Assembly: GCA_003141795.1 (NCBI GenBank)
Contig: PLNO01000140.1
Coordinates: 1,423-17,067 of the forward strand
Direction of reading: 5' to 3'
DNA from: Spirochaetaceae bacterium
GTDB taxonomy: Bacteria > Spirochaetota > Spirochaetia > SZUA-6 > Fen-1364
Length of the DNA stretch: 15,645 bases
This document shows positions 1 to 6,011 of the stretch, one piece after another. The notes under the pieces are model-generated. The model had not been told where the DNA came from, ran no database searches, and saw only the letters and a list, made by a program, of their open reading frames with translations. Positions within the stretch are counted from its first letter, which is position 1. The number at the start of each line of letters is the position of its first letter. Both the position numbers and the translations under genes were made by a program.

Positions 1-3
1 GGC

Positions 4-723
4 TTGAATCCGGGCCTCGGGCGCGATGTCAAAATAGGCATCCCTGTTTATCGCGTTGTGCGGACACAATGGCACGAAACAGAGGGCTACGCTGGCCGCG
101 AAAGAGAGGCGGTCCATGAAACGGAGGGCGGGATTCCCTGTGCCCGCGTAACAGCAAGGCTCGGCGATTTCGTGACCCGCGAACATTTCAACACTGCGGA
201 GGAGTTGAACGTTTGGATACGGCGCGGCGTTCTCCGCAAGGTCGGGACGACAACGCAATTCTCTGCATTCGATATGGACCCCGGCTTCCTGGAGGAACTC
301 CAAGCGGAGTGGCTGGAGAAGCATCCAGAGCCACCACCCCGGGAGACGCTGTATCTGGAGCCCAAGAACATCATAGGAGCCGTGACCTCTGACACGCCGT
401 TCGTGTATGAAGCAATCCAGGCGTTTGATGGAATGGAGGAAGGCGCTCGCATCGCAGTGTCCGCGATGTGGCAAGGTTCATGGCGCGCGACAGGTAAGCG
501 CATCCATGAACTCATACAGGGCGGACTTGTTCGGGTTGTCGCCAAATGGATTGAAGGTAAAGGATTTGTTGCCTGTGATAACGATCCCTTTTCCTGGACG
601 CGGGGGCCATGGCGAATGAATCTGAACGGCGGGCTCGGGGGATACGAAGAGGATCAACAGGAAGAAGGGCCCGACGTCAACGGCGAGGCGGGGAAAAAAA
701 CGGCCGCGCGGGCGAAACCGTAG
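4..723 (+). CDS. Unrecognised phage-type protein, possibly 5'-truncated by the window edge
   Basis: I do not recognise a family. The frame is open from the first base, and the only start codon near the edge is TTG at position 4 with no room to see a ribosome site, so the true start may lie upstream. The roughly 239 residues are soluble, with no signal peptide or membrane segment. Near the N-terminus the pentapeptide HETEG occurs twice, 16 residues apart. The last 30 or so residues are charged and low in complexity (acidic, then ending in KKTAARAKP), which looks like a disordered tail. It ends 18 bp before the glycosyltransferase start and is on the same strand, so the two are probably co-transcribed. 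By position it would belong to a late phage cluster, but no function is assigned. Confidence 0.6.
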   Translation: MNPGLGRDVKIGIPVYRVVRTQWHETEGYAGREREAVHETEGGIPCARVTARLGDFVTREHFNTAEELNVWIRRGVLRKVGTTTQFSAFDMDPGFLEELQAEWLEKHPEPPPRETLYLEPKNIIGAVTSDTPFVYEAIQAFDGMEEGARIAVSAMWQGSWRATGKRIHELIQGGLVRVVAKWIEGKGFVACDNDPFSWTRGPWRMNLNGGLGGYEEDQQEEGPDVNGEAGKKTAARAKP

Positions 724-741
724 GAAAGGAGCGTGGCTGGG

Positions 742-3027
742 ATGAAATTCTGCTGGGCAATCAATGGATCTCGTGGGAAGGTGAAGGGCCGCGTCTATGG
801 CTACTCAACGCACAGAACTGAGCTGCGCAAGGCGGTCGAATCTTTAGGCTTCGAGGTGACAAGCGATATCGACGGCGATTCTGACATTGTGGTCCACGTC
901 GTCGGGCCGAACGGCTTTCATCCGGTCCCTGGGAAGCGGAATGTCCTCGTGACCACGGTGGACAGCACGGAGCCGACCTTCTGGAGCGCCGATGTGCACA
1001 AGGCGGAAGCGCTCATTGTACCCTGCCGGTATGACTTTGATGTCCTTTCTCGCCATTACCGGGGGCCGGTGCACATTGTGCCCGAAGGCATACAGCCGGA
1101 ATTTTCCTTCACCGAAAGGCGAACGCCTGGGCCGGACGAACTCTTCCGCTTCCTCTTCCACGGGGACTGGAACAATGGCCGTAAGGGGGTGGACTTGGTG
1201 ATTGGGGCTTGGCAGAAATGGTTTGCATCCGGGCGGATGCCAGCGAATGTCCAGCTGGTCGTGAAGACCTACGAGGCTCCGTTCCCTCAGGAACCCCTCA
1301 TCCGCATTGGTGCAATGTGGATTGAGTTCCGGGAAAAACGCTTTCCGAATCGCTTCCCGGTTCCGTGGCTTAGGAGTCCCTTTGGGTGGGACTTCATCCC
1401 CCAAGAGGAATGCTTTCCGGAGACCTTTTGGAGAGAAACCGATTGGTCGGAAGCGGAGGGCCTTCCGGAAATAATCATCGACCAAAGGGATTTGCCTCTG
1501 GCTGATCTCGTACAGCTCTACCAATCGAGCCACGCTTTCATCTTCCCCACCCGTTCCGGGGGAGTCACCTTGACACAGGCGCTCGCGTCCGGGCTCCCGA
1601 GTGCTTGGACCGACTGGGGCGCAATAAAAAATTATGCCGACGCGGAAATGGGGATCCCGCTGGAGCCGCGGCGTAAGGTCCAGGTGTATGATTCTCAGAT
1701 TTCGGGAGCTGCCCTGCTCTGCGCCGAGCCCGGGATCACCGATATCATCAAGGCTATGGAGCGCATGTATCACGAAAACACGGAGACGCTGAGGCTCGCG
1801 CGTGTGGCGAGTGAACGCATGAAGCCGTTCACCGTGGAGAATGAGGCCCGGCGGTTCGTCCAAGCATGCAAGGAAGTGCTTGCAAGGCCGGCGGCGATAG
1901 AGGTCATGGAGAAGGCCTCAAGCGGGCGCACGCCGAAACTGCTCTGGGCAACGGACAGATGGAAGACCGGAGGTGCCTACGGCTATAGCGTCCACGTCAA
2001 AAAGCTGAAAGACGCCCTCCTCGAGGCCGGCGTGCCGATTGTCACCGATCCGAAAGAGGACTTCGACATTGCCGTGCATATCGTTCCCTGCCTCGAAGAT
2101 ATGAACGTTGTTCCGCTCGATGACCGGGAGTTTTCCGAGTTCCTCCCTATACCCGGGAAGTTCAATTTACTTTTCACTCAAGTCGAGATGACGGACGTTC
2201 AATTCTGGCCGGAGAAGGTGGACAAGGAGGCGGACCTTCTGGTCACCGCCTCGTGTCACAGCAAAGACGCGCTCGCGAAGCATTACAGAGGAAAAATTGA
2301 GGTCTGCCCGGAAGGGATCGATCCGAAACGCTTTCCCTTCTTTCAGCGCACGCCGCCGCGCGTTGGCGAGAAATTCCGTTTTCTGTGGGTGAACAATACC
2401 AGCGACCCGAAGGGGATCAAGATATTGCTTTCAGCCTGGCGAATGTGGGGCGAGTTGGGGGAGCACCATGGAGCGCGCCCCGAAAACGCCGAGCTCTACA
2501 TCAAGGCATCCGGGGTGCCTGGCGGTGACGTTAGCGAGGTTCCCGGTCCGCCGGGGGCAATTTGGGACACTCGAAATCTCCCGGTAAATGCGTTGGTTGG
2601 TCTCTACACTTCCGCGCATGCGTTCGTTCAGTGTAGTCACGGAGAAGCATGGGGCCTGAGCCTTTCTGAAAGTATGAGTACGGGCCTGCCATGCGTCTGG
2701 ACGCATTGGGGGGGGGTCATTGATTATGCTGACGAGGAGATTGGTTTCCCCGTCACCAGCTTTGAACTTGTACCGTTCACAAACCCATCGAATAGGGAAA
2801 AAATCTGCGGCTGGGGGGCCAGGGCGAGCGAAGAGGCCGTGATCGCGTGCATGGAGGGAATCTACCATGACTACCCCGCGGCCCTGGAGCGCGGGCGCCT
2901 GGCATCAGTAAGGATGCACGAAAAGTTCACCTGGGCGCTCGCGGCGCAGCGTTTCATCGAGATTTGCGAGGAAACAATGGCCGGCAAATGTGTCGCGGGC
3001 GCCTATGGCGAACAGGGGAGGAAGTAG
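742..3027 (+). CDS. Tandem-duplicated GT-B (GT4-like) glycosyltransferase
   Basis: The product of 761 residues carries two homologous glycosyltransferase halves, roughly residues 1-390 and 398-755. Both contain the string HYRG followed by PEGI, then RTP, FRFL, a KG motif and AW, and later SxHAF, GLP and a tryptophan-rich stretch before YAD. The second half has the GT4 retaining-enzyme E-x7-E pattern (Glu635 and Glu643). At the ungapped equivalent positions the first half has Arg271 and Gln279, so it is probably not catalytic. The first half also has an insertion of about 60 residues (around 180-245). I chose ATG at 742 because AGGAG at 728-731 is 10 bp upstream, whereas GTG at 733 is only 1 bp away. 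The sugar donor and acceptor are unknown. In a phage element a role in modifying virion protein, DNA or host surface sugar is possible but inferred. Confidence 0.8.
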   Translation: MKFCWAINGSRGKVKGRVYGYSTHRTELRKAVESLGFEVTSDIDGDSDIVVHVVGPNGFHPVPGKRNVLVTTVDSTEPTFWSADVHKAEALIVPCRYDFDVLSRHYRGPVHIVPEGIQPEFSFTERRTPGPDELFRFLFHGDWNNGRKGVDLVIGAWQKWFASGRMPANVQLVVKTYEAPFPQEPLIRIGAMWIEFREKRFPNRFPVPWLRSPFGWDFIPQEECFPETFWRETDWSEAEGLPEIIIDQRDLPLADLVQLYQSSHAFIFPTRSGGVTLTQALASGLPSAWTDWGAIKNYADAEMGIPLEPRRKVQVYDSQISGAALLCAEPGITDIIKAMERMYHENTETLRLARVASERMKPFTVENEARRFVQACKEVLARPAAIEVMEKASSGRTPKLLWATDRWKTGGAYGYSVHVKKLKDALLEAGVPIVTDPKEDFDIAVHIVPCLEDMNVVPLDDREFSEFLPIPGKFNLLFTQVEMTDVQFWPEKVDKEADLLVTASCHSKDALAKHYRGKIEVCPEGIDPKRFPFFQRTPPRVGEKFRFLWVNNTSDPKGIKILLSAWRMWGELGEHHGARPENAELYIKASGVPGGDVSEVPGPPGAIWDTRNLPVNALVGLYTSAHAFVQCSHGEAWGLSLSESMSTGLPCVWTHWGGVIDYADEEIGFPVTSFELVPFTNPSNREKICGWGARASEEAVIACMEGIYHDYPAALERGRLASVRMHEKFTWALAAQRFIEICEETMAGKCVAGAYGEQGRK

Positions 3028-3029
3028 AT

Positions 3030-3425
3030 ATGGCATCTTCGATCGCACCAAGCTGGCCAGAAAGTTATCTCCGCCCTGATGAAGTGGCCGACAAACTGAA
3101 CATCTCGCTTGAAGAACTGGACACAATCATTCATGAGCATGGCATCAAGACATTCAGATTTCATGGACGAACCTACATAACGCGGGAGAAGCTCCCGAGG
3201 TTGCGCCAGCTCGCCGCGCCACTCACGGGCGCGCCGGTATGTTGCACGGCTTGCGGGGAATCGATAAGCGAAGCGCAAATCAAACGCGGCGTAATTCAAA
3301 GGCTCGTGGGGAACCAAAAGTTGAACTCGAAGCGGCGGCTTGAAATTGTTCGGGCGTTGTTTCCGGGAGACGAGGGACTACTCGCGCGGGTGGGTACGAC
3401 GACAAAGGGTAGGGAGGAAGTATGA
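3030..3425 (+). CDS. Small MerR/excisionase-like HTH protein with a Cys knuckle
   Basis: The product has 131 residues. Residues about 12-58 look like a winged helix-turn-helix of the MerR/excisionase type: YLRPDEVADKLNIS, a second helix, then a wing ending in TYITREKLPRL. Residues 71-75 read CCTAC, giving a C-x2-C pair that could be half of a zinc site; no second pair is visible. The remaining C-terminal part is basic. ATG at 3030 is preceded by AGGGGAGG at a suitable distance and lies 2 bp after the glycosyltransferase stop. The stop overlaps the next start as ATGA, so translation of the next gene is likely coupled. It may be a small DNA-binding regulator or a phage accessory protein; the exact role is unknown. 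Confidence 0.6.
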   Translation: MASSIAPSWPESYLRPDEVADKLNISLEELDTIIHEHGIKTFRFHGRTYITREKLPRLRQLAAPLTGAPVCCTACGESISEAQIKRGVIQRLVGNQKLNSKRRLEIVRALFPGDEGLLARVGTTTKGREEV

Positions 3426-3853
3426 CCTTCACCGGTGACATCCTCATCCGCGAACAGGACGGCGACTTCGATGCCCTCTGGCAGAACGGCCAACCGCTCA
3501 TGACTGACGGTTTTGAAACCGCCGTCCTTCTGGCAGTACACGGCGATCCTGATACGTGGCAGAACTCAATTGCTCTGACGCCGGAGGAGAAATACATCTC
3601 GAAGTTCCCCGAGGTGATCCGTCGCGCAAAGGTAAGCGAGAAGACGAAGAACGACGGAACGGAGGCGCTGAAATCGGCACTTGCGTTCCTCGTCTCCTCG
3701 AAAGCGGCGTCCTCTGTCACAGTCACCGGCCAGATTCTCTCCGTCTATGCGATCGGATGGTACATCGAAATCGTCGCGCCGAACGGCAACGTGAGCCCTT
3801 ATATCATCAACTGGGAAAAAGGCTCGCTGACGACCGGATTCAAGAGGGCGTGA
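3422..3853 (+). CDS. Phage Mu gp46-like baseplate protein (tentative)
   Basis: The 143-residue product resembles the gp46 family of Mu-like tail/baseplate proteins in layout. It opens with GDILIREQDGDF, has a DGFETAVLLAV segment matching the family's xLETAVxxSL motif, and its C-terminal half has ALAFLVSSKAASSVTVTG followed by a beta strand ending in APNG. These correspond to the family's helix, V-x-V strand and terminal PDG/PNG turn. Family members are usually around 120-150 residues, so the length fits. The WWGD motif common in the middle of the family is not present. The start ATG overlaps the upstream stop by ATGA. It is the last plus-strand gene of the cluster and is followed directly by a hairpin. 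The assignment is by pattern from memory, not by a search. Confidence 0.5.
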   Translation: MTFTGDILIREQDGDFDALWQNGQPLMTDGFETAVLLAVHGDPDTWQNSIALTPEEKYISKFPEVIRRAKVSEKTKNDGTEALKSALAFLVSSKAASSVTVTGQILSVYAIGWYIEIVAPNGNVSPYIINWEKGSLTTGFKRA

Positions 3854-3876
3854 AATCAGGCGGCAGGGTAGCTCCC

Positions 3877-3904
3877 AAGCGGAGCGCACACCTGCGCTCC
3901 GCTT
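3877..3904 (+). terminator. 12-bp hairpin after the late-type cluster
   Basis: This is a perfect 12-bp inverted repeat with a 4-base loop (CACC), beginning 23 bp after the gp46-like stop. It is followed only by CTTAGG and not by a clear T-run. It may be a terminator for the plus-strand cluster or an RNA-processing or protein-binding structure. It is the hairpin part of the first repeat unit. Confidence 0.5.
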
Positions 3905-3987
3905 CTTAGGGGGGGTCCGCACGGTGCGCACGGCCCGCCATTCGTTTTTTGGGGCGTGGTAGGTGAAATCATACGGCAGGTAATGAG

Positions 3988-4019
3988 AGAATAGGGGCGC
4001 ACATGTGCGCCCCTATTCT
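3988..4019. terminator. Perfect 32-bp palindrome, possible bidirectional terminator
   Basis: Bases 3988-4019 are their own reverse complement without mismatch, centred on ACATGT between 4003 and 4004. As RNA it would form a stem of about 14 bp with a tight loop, in either direction. It lies between the plus-strand late-type cluster and the end of the minus-strand small ORF at 4041, as expected for a shared terminator. No T-run of terminator length follows on either strand, so a protein-binding site is the alternative. Confidence 0.5.
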
Positions 4020-4040
4020 GAGGGCAAAGCAAGGACCATT

Positions 4041-4181
4041 TCAGAGAAAAGCCGTTTCGTATTCCGTCCGCACGTCAGCGGACCCAAACGGGCCTTCCGC
4101 GTCGAGGCCGTGGAGCCTCCCCCATGAGCCGTCCACCTGGATGAGCCAGAGGGCGCCAAGGAGGTCATAGAGAAGGGGCAA
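4041..4181 (-). CDS. Small unannotated ORF, possible relative of the 71-residue protein
   Basis: This 46-codon frame reads like real protein: it begins MPLLYDLLGALWLIQVDGSW and ends in EYETAFL. TTG at 4181 is preceded by AAGGA with a 9-bp gap. The frame stays open further upstream, and another TTG at 4205 would add RCQGIGA, including a C-x2-C pair only if the unstarted codons before it are counted. Its stretch WLIQVDGSWGRLHGLDA shares 7 of 17 residues, including the terminal LDA, with WRIDAAGKWWWIGHLDA in the product of 4620-4835 on the same strand. It may be a short paralogue or the decayed C-terminal half of one. The function is unknown. Confidence 0.4.
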   Translation of the reverse strand: MPLLYDLLGALWLIQVDGSWGRLHGLDAEGPFGSADVRTEYETAFL

Positions 4182-4193
4182 CGCGCCAATTCC

Positions 4194-4219
4194 TTGACAG
4201 CGCAAGCAAGAGGTATCAT
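4194..4219 (+). promoter_or_regulatory. Candidate promoter of the SWIM gene
   Basis: A consensus -35 TTGACA is at 4194-4199. The best -10, TATCAT, is at 4214-4219, giving a spacer of only 14 bp. If used, transcription would start within a few bases of the ATG at 4229, so the message would be nearly leaderless. This would fit the lack of a well-placed ribosome site. The short spacer keeps confidence low. Confidence 0.35.
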
Positions 4220-4228
4220 CGTATCGCT

Positions 4229-4576
4229 ATGGCTGAATATAAAGTTGTGGGATCGCATGGAAATGAATACAAGGTCGTGATTGACGGAATCCACTTTTCC
4301 TGCACCTGCATGGCTGGCACTTTCGGTAACCTCTGCAAACACGTTAGGCAAGCCGCAAAGGAACACGGGGAGAGGGAGTTCAATGAGGTGGCAGGTCGGC
4401 TGGATACCGCAGAGGGAGCTTACAAGAGCGAGCGAAAGAAGTCGCAGATCGCTTTTGAAGCATGGCGAGATGATCCGGTACCGGTGGCCTTTACAGAATT
4501 GGAACTATCCTGCAGAGCCTATCGAGGGGTTGCTAAGGCTTATGCAGATCTCAAAGCCGAATACAGCGCTGAATGA
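4229..4576 (+). CDS. SWIM zinc-finger protein
   Basis: The 115-residue product has a SWIM-type zinc finger near its N-terminus: Cys25, Cys27, Cys36 and His38 give C-x-C-x8-C-x-H, in the context FSCTCMAGTFGNLCKHV. Two short beta strands (YKVVGS, YKVVIDG) precede it, as is usual for the fold. The remaining 75 or so residues are helical, charged and without known motifs. SWIM domains bind zinc and mediate DNA or protein contacts; here the domain stands alone without an ATPase or transposase domain. The gene is single, in plus orientation, between a divergent small ORF and convergent minus-strand genes. There is no strong ribosome site; AGAGG is 15 bp upstream of ATG. A small DNA-binding or accessory protein of the element is plausible, but its role is not known. 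Confidence 0.7.
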   Translation: MAEYKVVGSHGNEYKVVIDGIHFSCTCMAGTFGNLCKHVRQAAKEHGEREFNEVAGRLDTAEGAYKSERKKSQIAFEAWRDDPVPVAFTELELSCRAYRGVAKAYADLKAEYSAE

Positions 4577-4579
4577 TTT

Positions 4580-4612
4580 GGCGCCCCCGGGCAATGGAAG
4601 TCCAGGGGCGCC
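4580..4612. terminator. Hairpin between convergent genes
   Basis: GGCGCCCC at 4580-4587 pairs with GGGGCGCC at 4605-4612, and a further two pairs can form after one C-A mismatch. It lies in the 43-bp gap between the stops of the SWIM gene and the minus-strand 71-residue gene, where it could serve both. No T-run follows. Confidence 0.5.
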
Positions 4613-4619
4613 CGATCGT

Positions 4620-4835
4620 CTATATCGAGAACCGCGGAACGAGCCGCTGGTCCGCATCGAAGGCGATGATCGCGGCGTCCAAGTGCCCGATCCACCACCA
4701 CTTCCCCGCGGCGTCAATGCGCCAGAAGCCCGTCCGGTGACCATCGAACCCTTTCACGATCAGCTCCTCCCCGCGTCGCGCCACAATGACAAGACCTCCG
4801 CGAGAAAGGTGTAGACTCGCAACTTCTCCGATCAT
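4620..4835 (-). CDS. Unrecognised small phage-type protein (71 residues)
   Basis: The family is not recognised. The start is set at ATG 4835 because it overlaps the preceding stop as ATGA and has GGAGG 8 bp upstream; a longer frame reading back to 4925 would simply overlap the upstream gene. The product is predicted to be mostly beta strand, with many aromatic residues and glycines (for example FWRIDAAGKWWWIGHLDA). This suggests a small compact fold rather than a membrane protein. It is the last gene of the minus-strand run that starts with the integrase. A stretch in its middle resembles the small ORF at 4041-4181, which lies farther downstream on the same strand beyond the SWIM gene. Confidence 0.55.
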   Translation of the reverse strand: MIGEVASLHLSRGGLVIVARRGEELIVKGFDGHRTGFWRIDAAGKWWWIGHLDAAIIAFDADQRLVPRFSI

Positions 4836-5347
4836 TGCGCTGTCCTCCCTGCCTGCTGTGCTTCTGCGATCTCCTCGGCGGTGACCCCTGGGAACACCGC
4901 TTCCGCGGTGACGAGCTGTTGCCATAGGCTATTCGTAAACAGCCGGAGCGCGTGCGTGCGCGAATAGTGCGCGACCTTCTCCAAGCTCCCGTCGGAGAGC
5001 ACGTGTGCGCGGCTGTAGCAACGCCGCGATCTGGATGTACCAGGGGTCGAAGCCAGGAGCACGTCCAGGCCAATAATGCTGTCATAGTGGCGAGCCACAA
5101 TTACAGTGCCCTTCGGGGGAAGCGGAGTTGGAGTTGCCAACGAAATGGCCAGCGCGCAAACCGCCTTGGCCTGCCGGGCGTCGGCGATGAATGCGAGGCG
5201 CTCATCCGGGGCGAGACCGGAAAATGCATCGGCGATGGCGTATGACAATTCTGTGCTCGCTGCTGCGATCTCCCGCACTGCTTTGCGGATCCGCACCGCG
5301 CCCCGCCGTGCTTCGCGGTGCTCGATCTTCTTATGGAGTGATTTCAT
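4832..5347 (-). CDS. Unrecognised phage-type protein (171 residues)
   Basis: No family is recognised. The N-terminal 60 residues or so are basic and helical (KSLHKKIEHREARRG, then an alanine-rich helix ending GLAPDERLAFIADAR). The middle has a short hydrophobic strand-like segment (KGTVIVARHYDSIIGLDVLL), and the C-terminus is helical and ends EEIAEAQQAGRTAQ. There is no signal peptide. The ATG overlaps the stop of the upstream 88-residue gene as ATGA, and its own stop overlaps the next ATG in the same way, so the three genes form a translationally coupled set. An arginine/serine-rich stretch (TSRSRRCYSR) in the middle reads less well than its flanks, but I see no clear frameshift. Confidence 0.55.
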   Translation of the reverse strand: MKSLHKKIEHREARRGAVRIRKAVREIAAASTELSYAIADAFSGLAPDERLAFIADARQAKAVCALAISLATPTPLPPKGTVIVARHYDSIIGLDVLLASTPGTSRSRRCYSRAHVLSDGSLEKVAHYSRTHALRLFTNSLWQQLVTAEAVFPGVTAEEIAEAQQAGRTAQ

Positions 5348-5610
5348 GATCGGGCCCCCGCTTCGCCGACCTGTTCATACCATTCGTCCCATTCGGCATT
5401 GGTGCGTACGTGGATTGCAACTATCCCACCCTGAAGCAAGTAATAGGCCATTTTTTGAAGTGTTCGGCTCGCTTCGTTGATGGTGGAGAGCAGGTCTAAA
5501 ACTTCGTCGTCCGATCGCCCGACAACCTCCGGGTATCGTTCCCCCTCGTCGCCTCGGCGGTGGATTTCGGCACATAAAGTCTTGAGCTCGTCGAAAGTGA
5601 AATCGGACAT
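5344..5610 (-). CDS. Unrecognised small acidic protein (88 residues)
   Basis: The family is not recognised. The protein is acidic and mostly helical: FDELKTLCAEIHRRGDEGER, then a second helix DDEVLDLLSTINEASRTLQK and a short hydrophobic strand GGIVAIHV before a tryptophan-containing tail. ATG at 5610 has AGGAG 7 bp upstream, so the start is well supported. It is the first of three ATGA-coupled genes. Upstream, between it and the excisionase-like gene, lies a stretch that itself reads as coding but is interrupted. Two-helix acidic proteins of this size are common among phage early genes, but nothing specific can be said about function. Confidence 0.55.
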   Translation of the reverse strand: MSDFTFDELKTLCAEIHRRGDEGERYPEVVGRSDDEVLDLLSTINEASRTLQKMAYYLLQGGIVAIHVRTNAEWDEWYEQVGEAGARS

Positions 5611-5739
5611 GTTGCACTCCTGTTGAGAATGCCCTGTTGCTTTTCCAGAAGCTGCGGAAGCCGGGCAACAGACACCGGCTTGTCGGGAGCTACCCTATCC
5701 GCAGCAACTATATCATCGGAACGTCGGTCGCAAAATCAT
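5611..5739 (-). pseudogene. Apparent small gene with a +1 frame change
   Basis: The stop of the excisionase-like gene and an ATG overlap as TAATG at 5741-5737, behind the very strong ribosome site AAAAGGAGG (5750-5742). That frame gives only MILRPTFR before TGA at 5715-5713. Skipping one base there opens a frame that reads DIVAADRVAPDKPVSV, then ARLPQLLEKQQGILNRS, up to the next gene's start and on to a stop at 5496. The spacing suits a start at TTG 5733 (8 bp) better than the ATG (2 bp); both share the same frame. Either a small gene broken by a one-base insertion, a sequencing error, or a programmed +1 shift would explain it. Confidence 0.35.
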
Positions 5740-6011
5740 TACCTCCTTTTCCCGACGTTATACGGTCCCCTTGAGCCGGGACCGTGCATAGGCTTTGACG
5801 ACCGTGAATTGTCCTCAAGGAACCGCACGATCTCCAGAGTTGTGATATATTGGGTGTCCGGGATTTTTTGGATCTTTCCCTTTGCTATCCACTTCGACAT
5901 TGTGCCGCGGCCGATGCCAAGACATAAAGCGGCCTCCCCAATATGCATCAAGGGCTTGTTTTTCGGGACAGATGACTGATTGGCATTAGATTCTGACGGA
6001 GAAATGCTCAT
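5739..6011 (-). CDS. Excisionase-like HTH protein
   Basis: The 90-residue product has a helix-turn-helix of the excisionase/MerR type at about residues 20-66. It reads LMHIGEAALCLGIG, RGTMSKWIAKGKI, then a short wing and the helix TTLEIVRFLED. Proteins of this size and fold act as recombination directionality factors, binding attachment-site DNA and steering the integrase towards excision. Others of this type are plain repressors. The ATG overlaps the integrase stop as ATGA, with GGGAGG 5 bp upstream, so it is made from the integrase message. The position after rather than before the integrase is somewhat unusual for a directionality factor. The C-terminal 15 residues are glycine and arginine rich. 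Confidence 0.65.
   Translation of the reverse strand: MSISPSESNANQSSVPKNKPLMHIGEAALCLGIGRGTMSKWIAKGKIQKIPDTQYITTLEIVRFLEDNSRSSKPMHGPGSRGPYNVGKRR

Larger units (their letters stand above)
3850..4019 (+). repeat. Two homologous 57-bp units, each a conserved box plus hairpin
   Basis: Unit 1 is 3850-3906 and unit 2 is 3963-4019, exactly 113 bp apart. They align without gaps at 39 of 57 positions. Each begins with the box GTGAAATCAnnCGGCAGG and carries an inverted repeat centred 40.5 bp from the unit start. Differences inside the stems are compensated: a G-C pair becomes T-A, C-G becomes A-T, and A-T becomes G-C. The first unit begins at the very end of the gp46-like gene and overlaps its last four bases. 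Confidence 0.75.

Noticed and set aside
844..1863. Long minus-strand open frame of 339 codons
   Set aside because: It lies wholly inside the glycosyltransferase gene in a GC-rich sequence, has no family features and is rich in Arg/Pro; it is a shadow frame.
4013..4366. Minus-strand open frame of 117 codons across the small-ORF region
   Set aside because: In this frame the sequence is Ser/Arg/Pro rich and overlaps the SWIM gene widely, whereas the neighbouring minus-strand frame at 4041-4181 reads as ordinary protein with a ribosome site.
4620..4925. Longer version of the 71-residue protein starting at 4925
   Set aside because: The added 30 residues are Arg/Gly-rich and lie over the upstream gene; ATG 4835 has a good ribosome site and an ATGA overlap.
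4832..5347. Possible frameshift within the 171-residue gene near 5000-5060
   Set aside because: An alternative frame gives a tolerable stretch (DPWYIQIAALLQPRT), but the main frame is open throughout and reads well on both sides, so there is not enough to call a break.
5658..5681. Hairpin AAGCCGG/CCGGCTT as a terminator after the excisionase-like gene
   Set aside because: It has a 10-base loop, no T-run, and lies inside a coding-like stretch; it is more likely chance in GC-rich DNA.
5762..5785. 8-bp inverted repeat ACGGTCCC/GGGACCGT
   Set aside because: It lies inside the 3' part of the excisionase-like gene and has no T-run; possibly a structure, but nothing else supports it.
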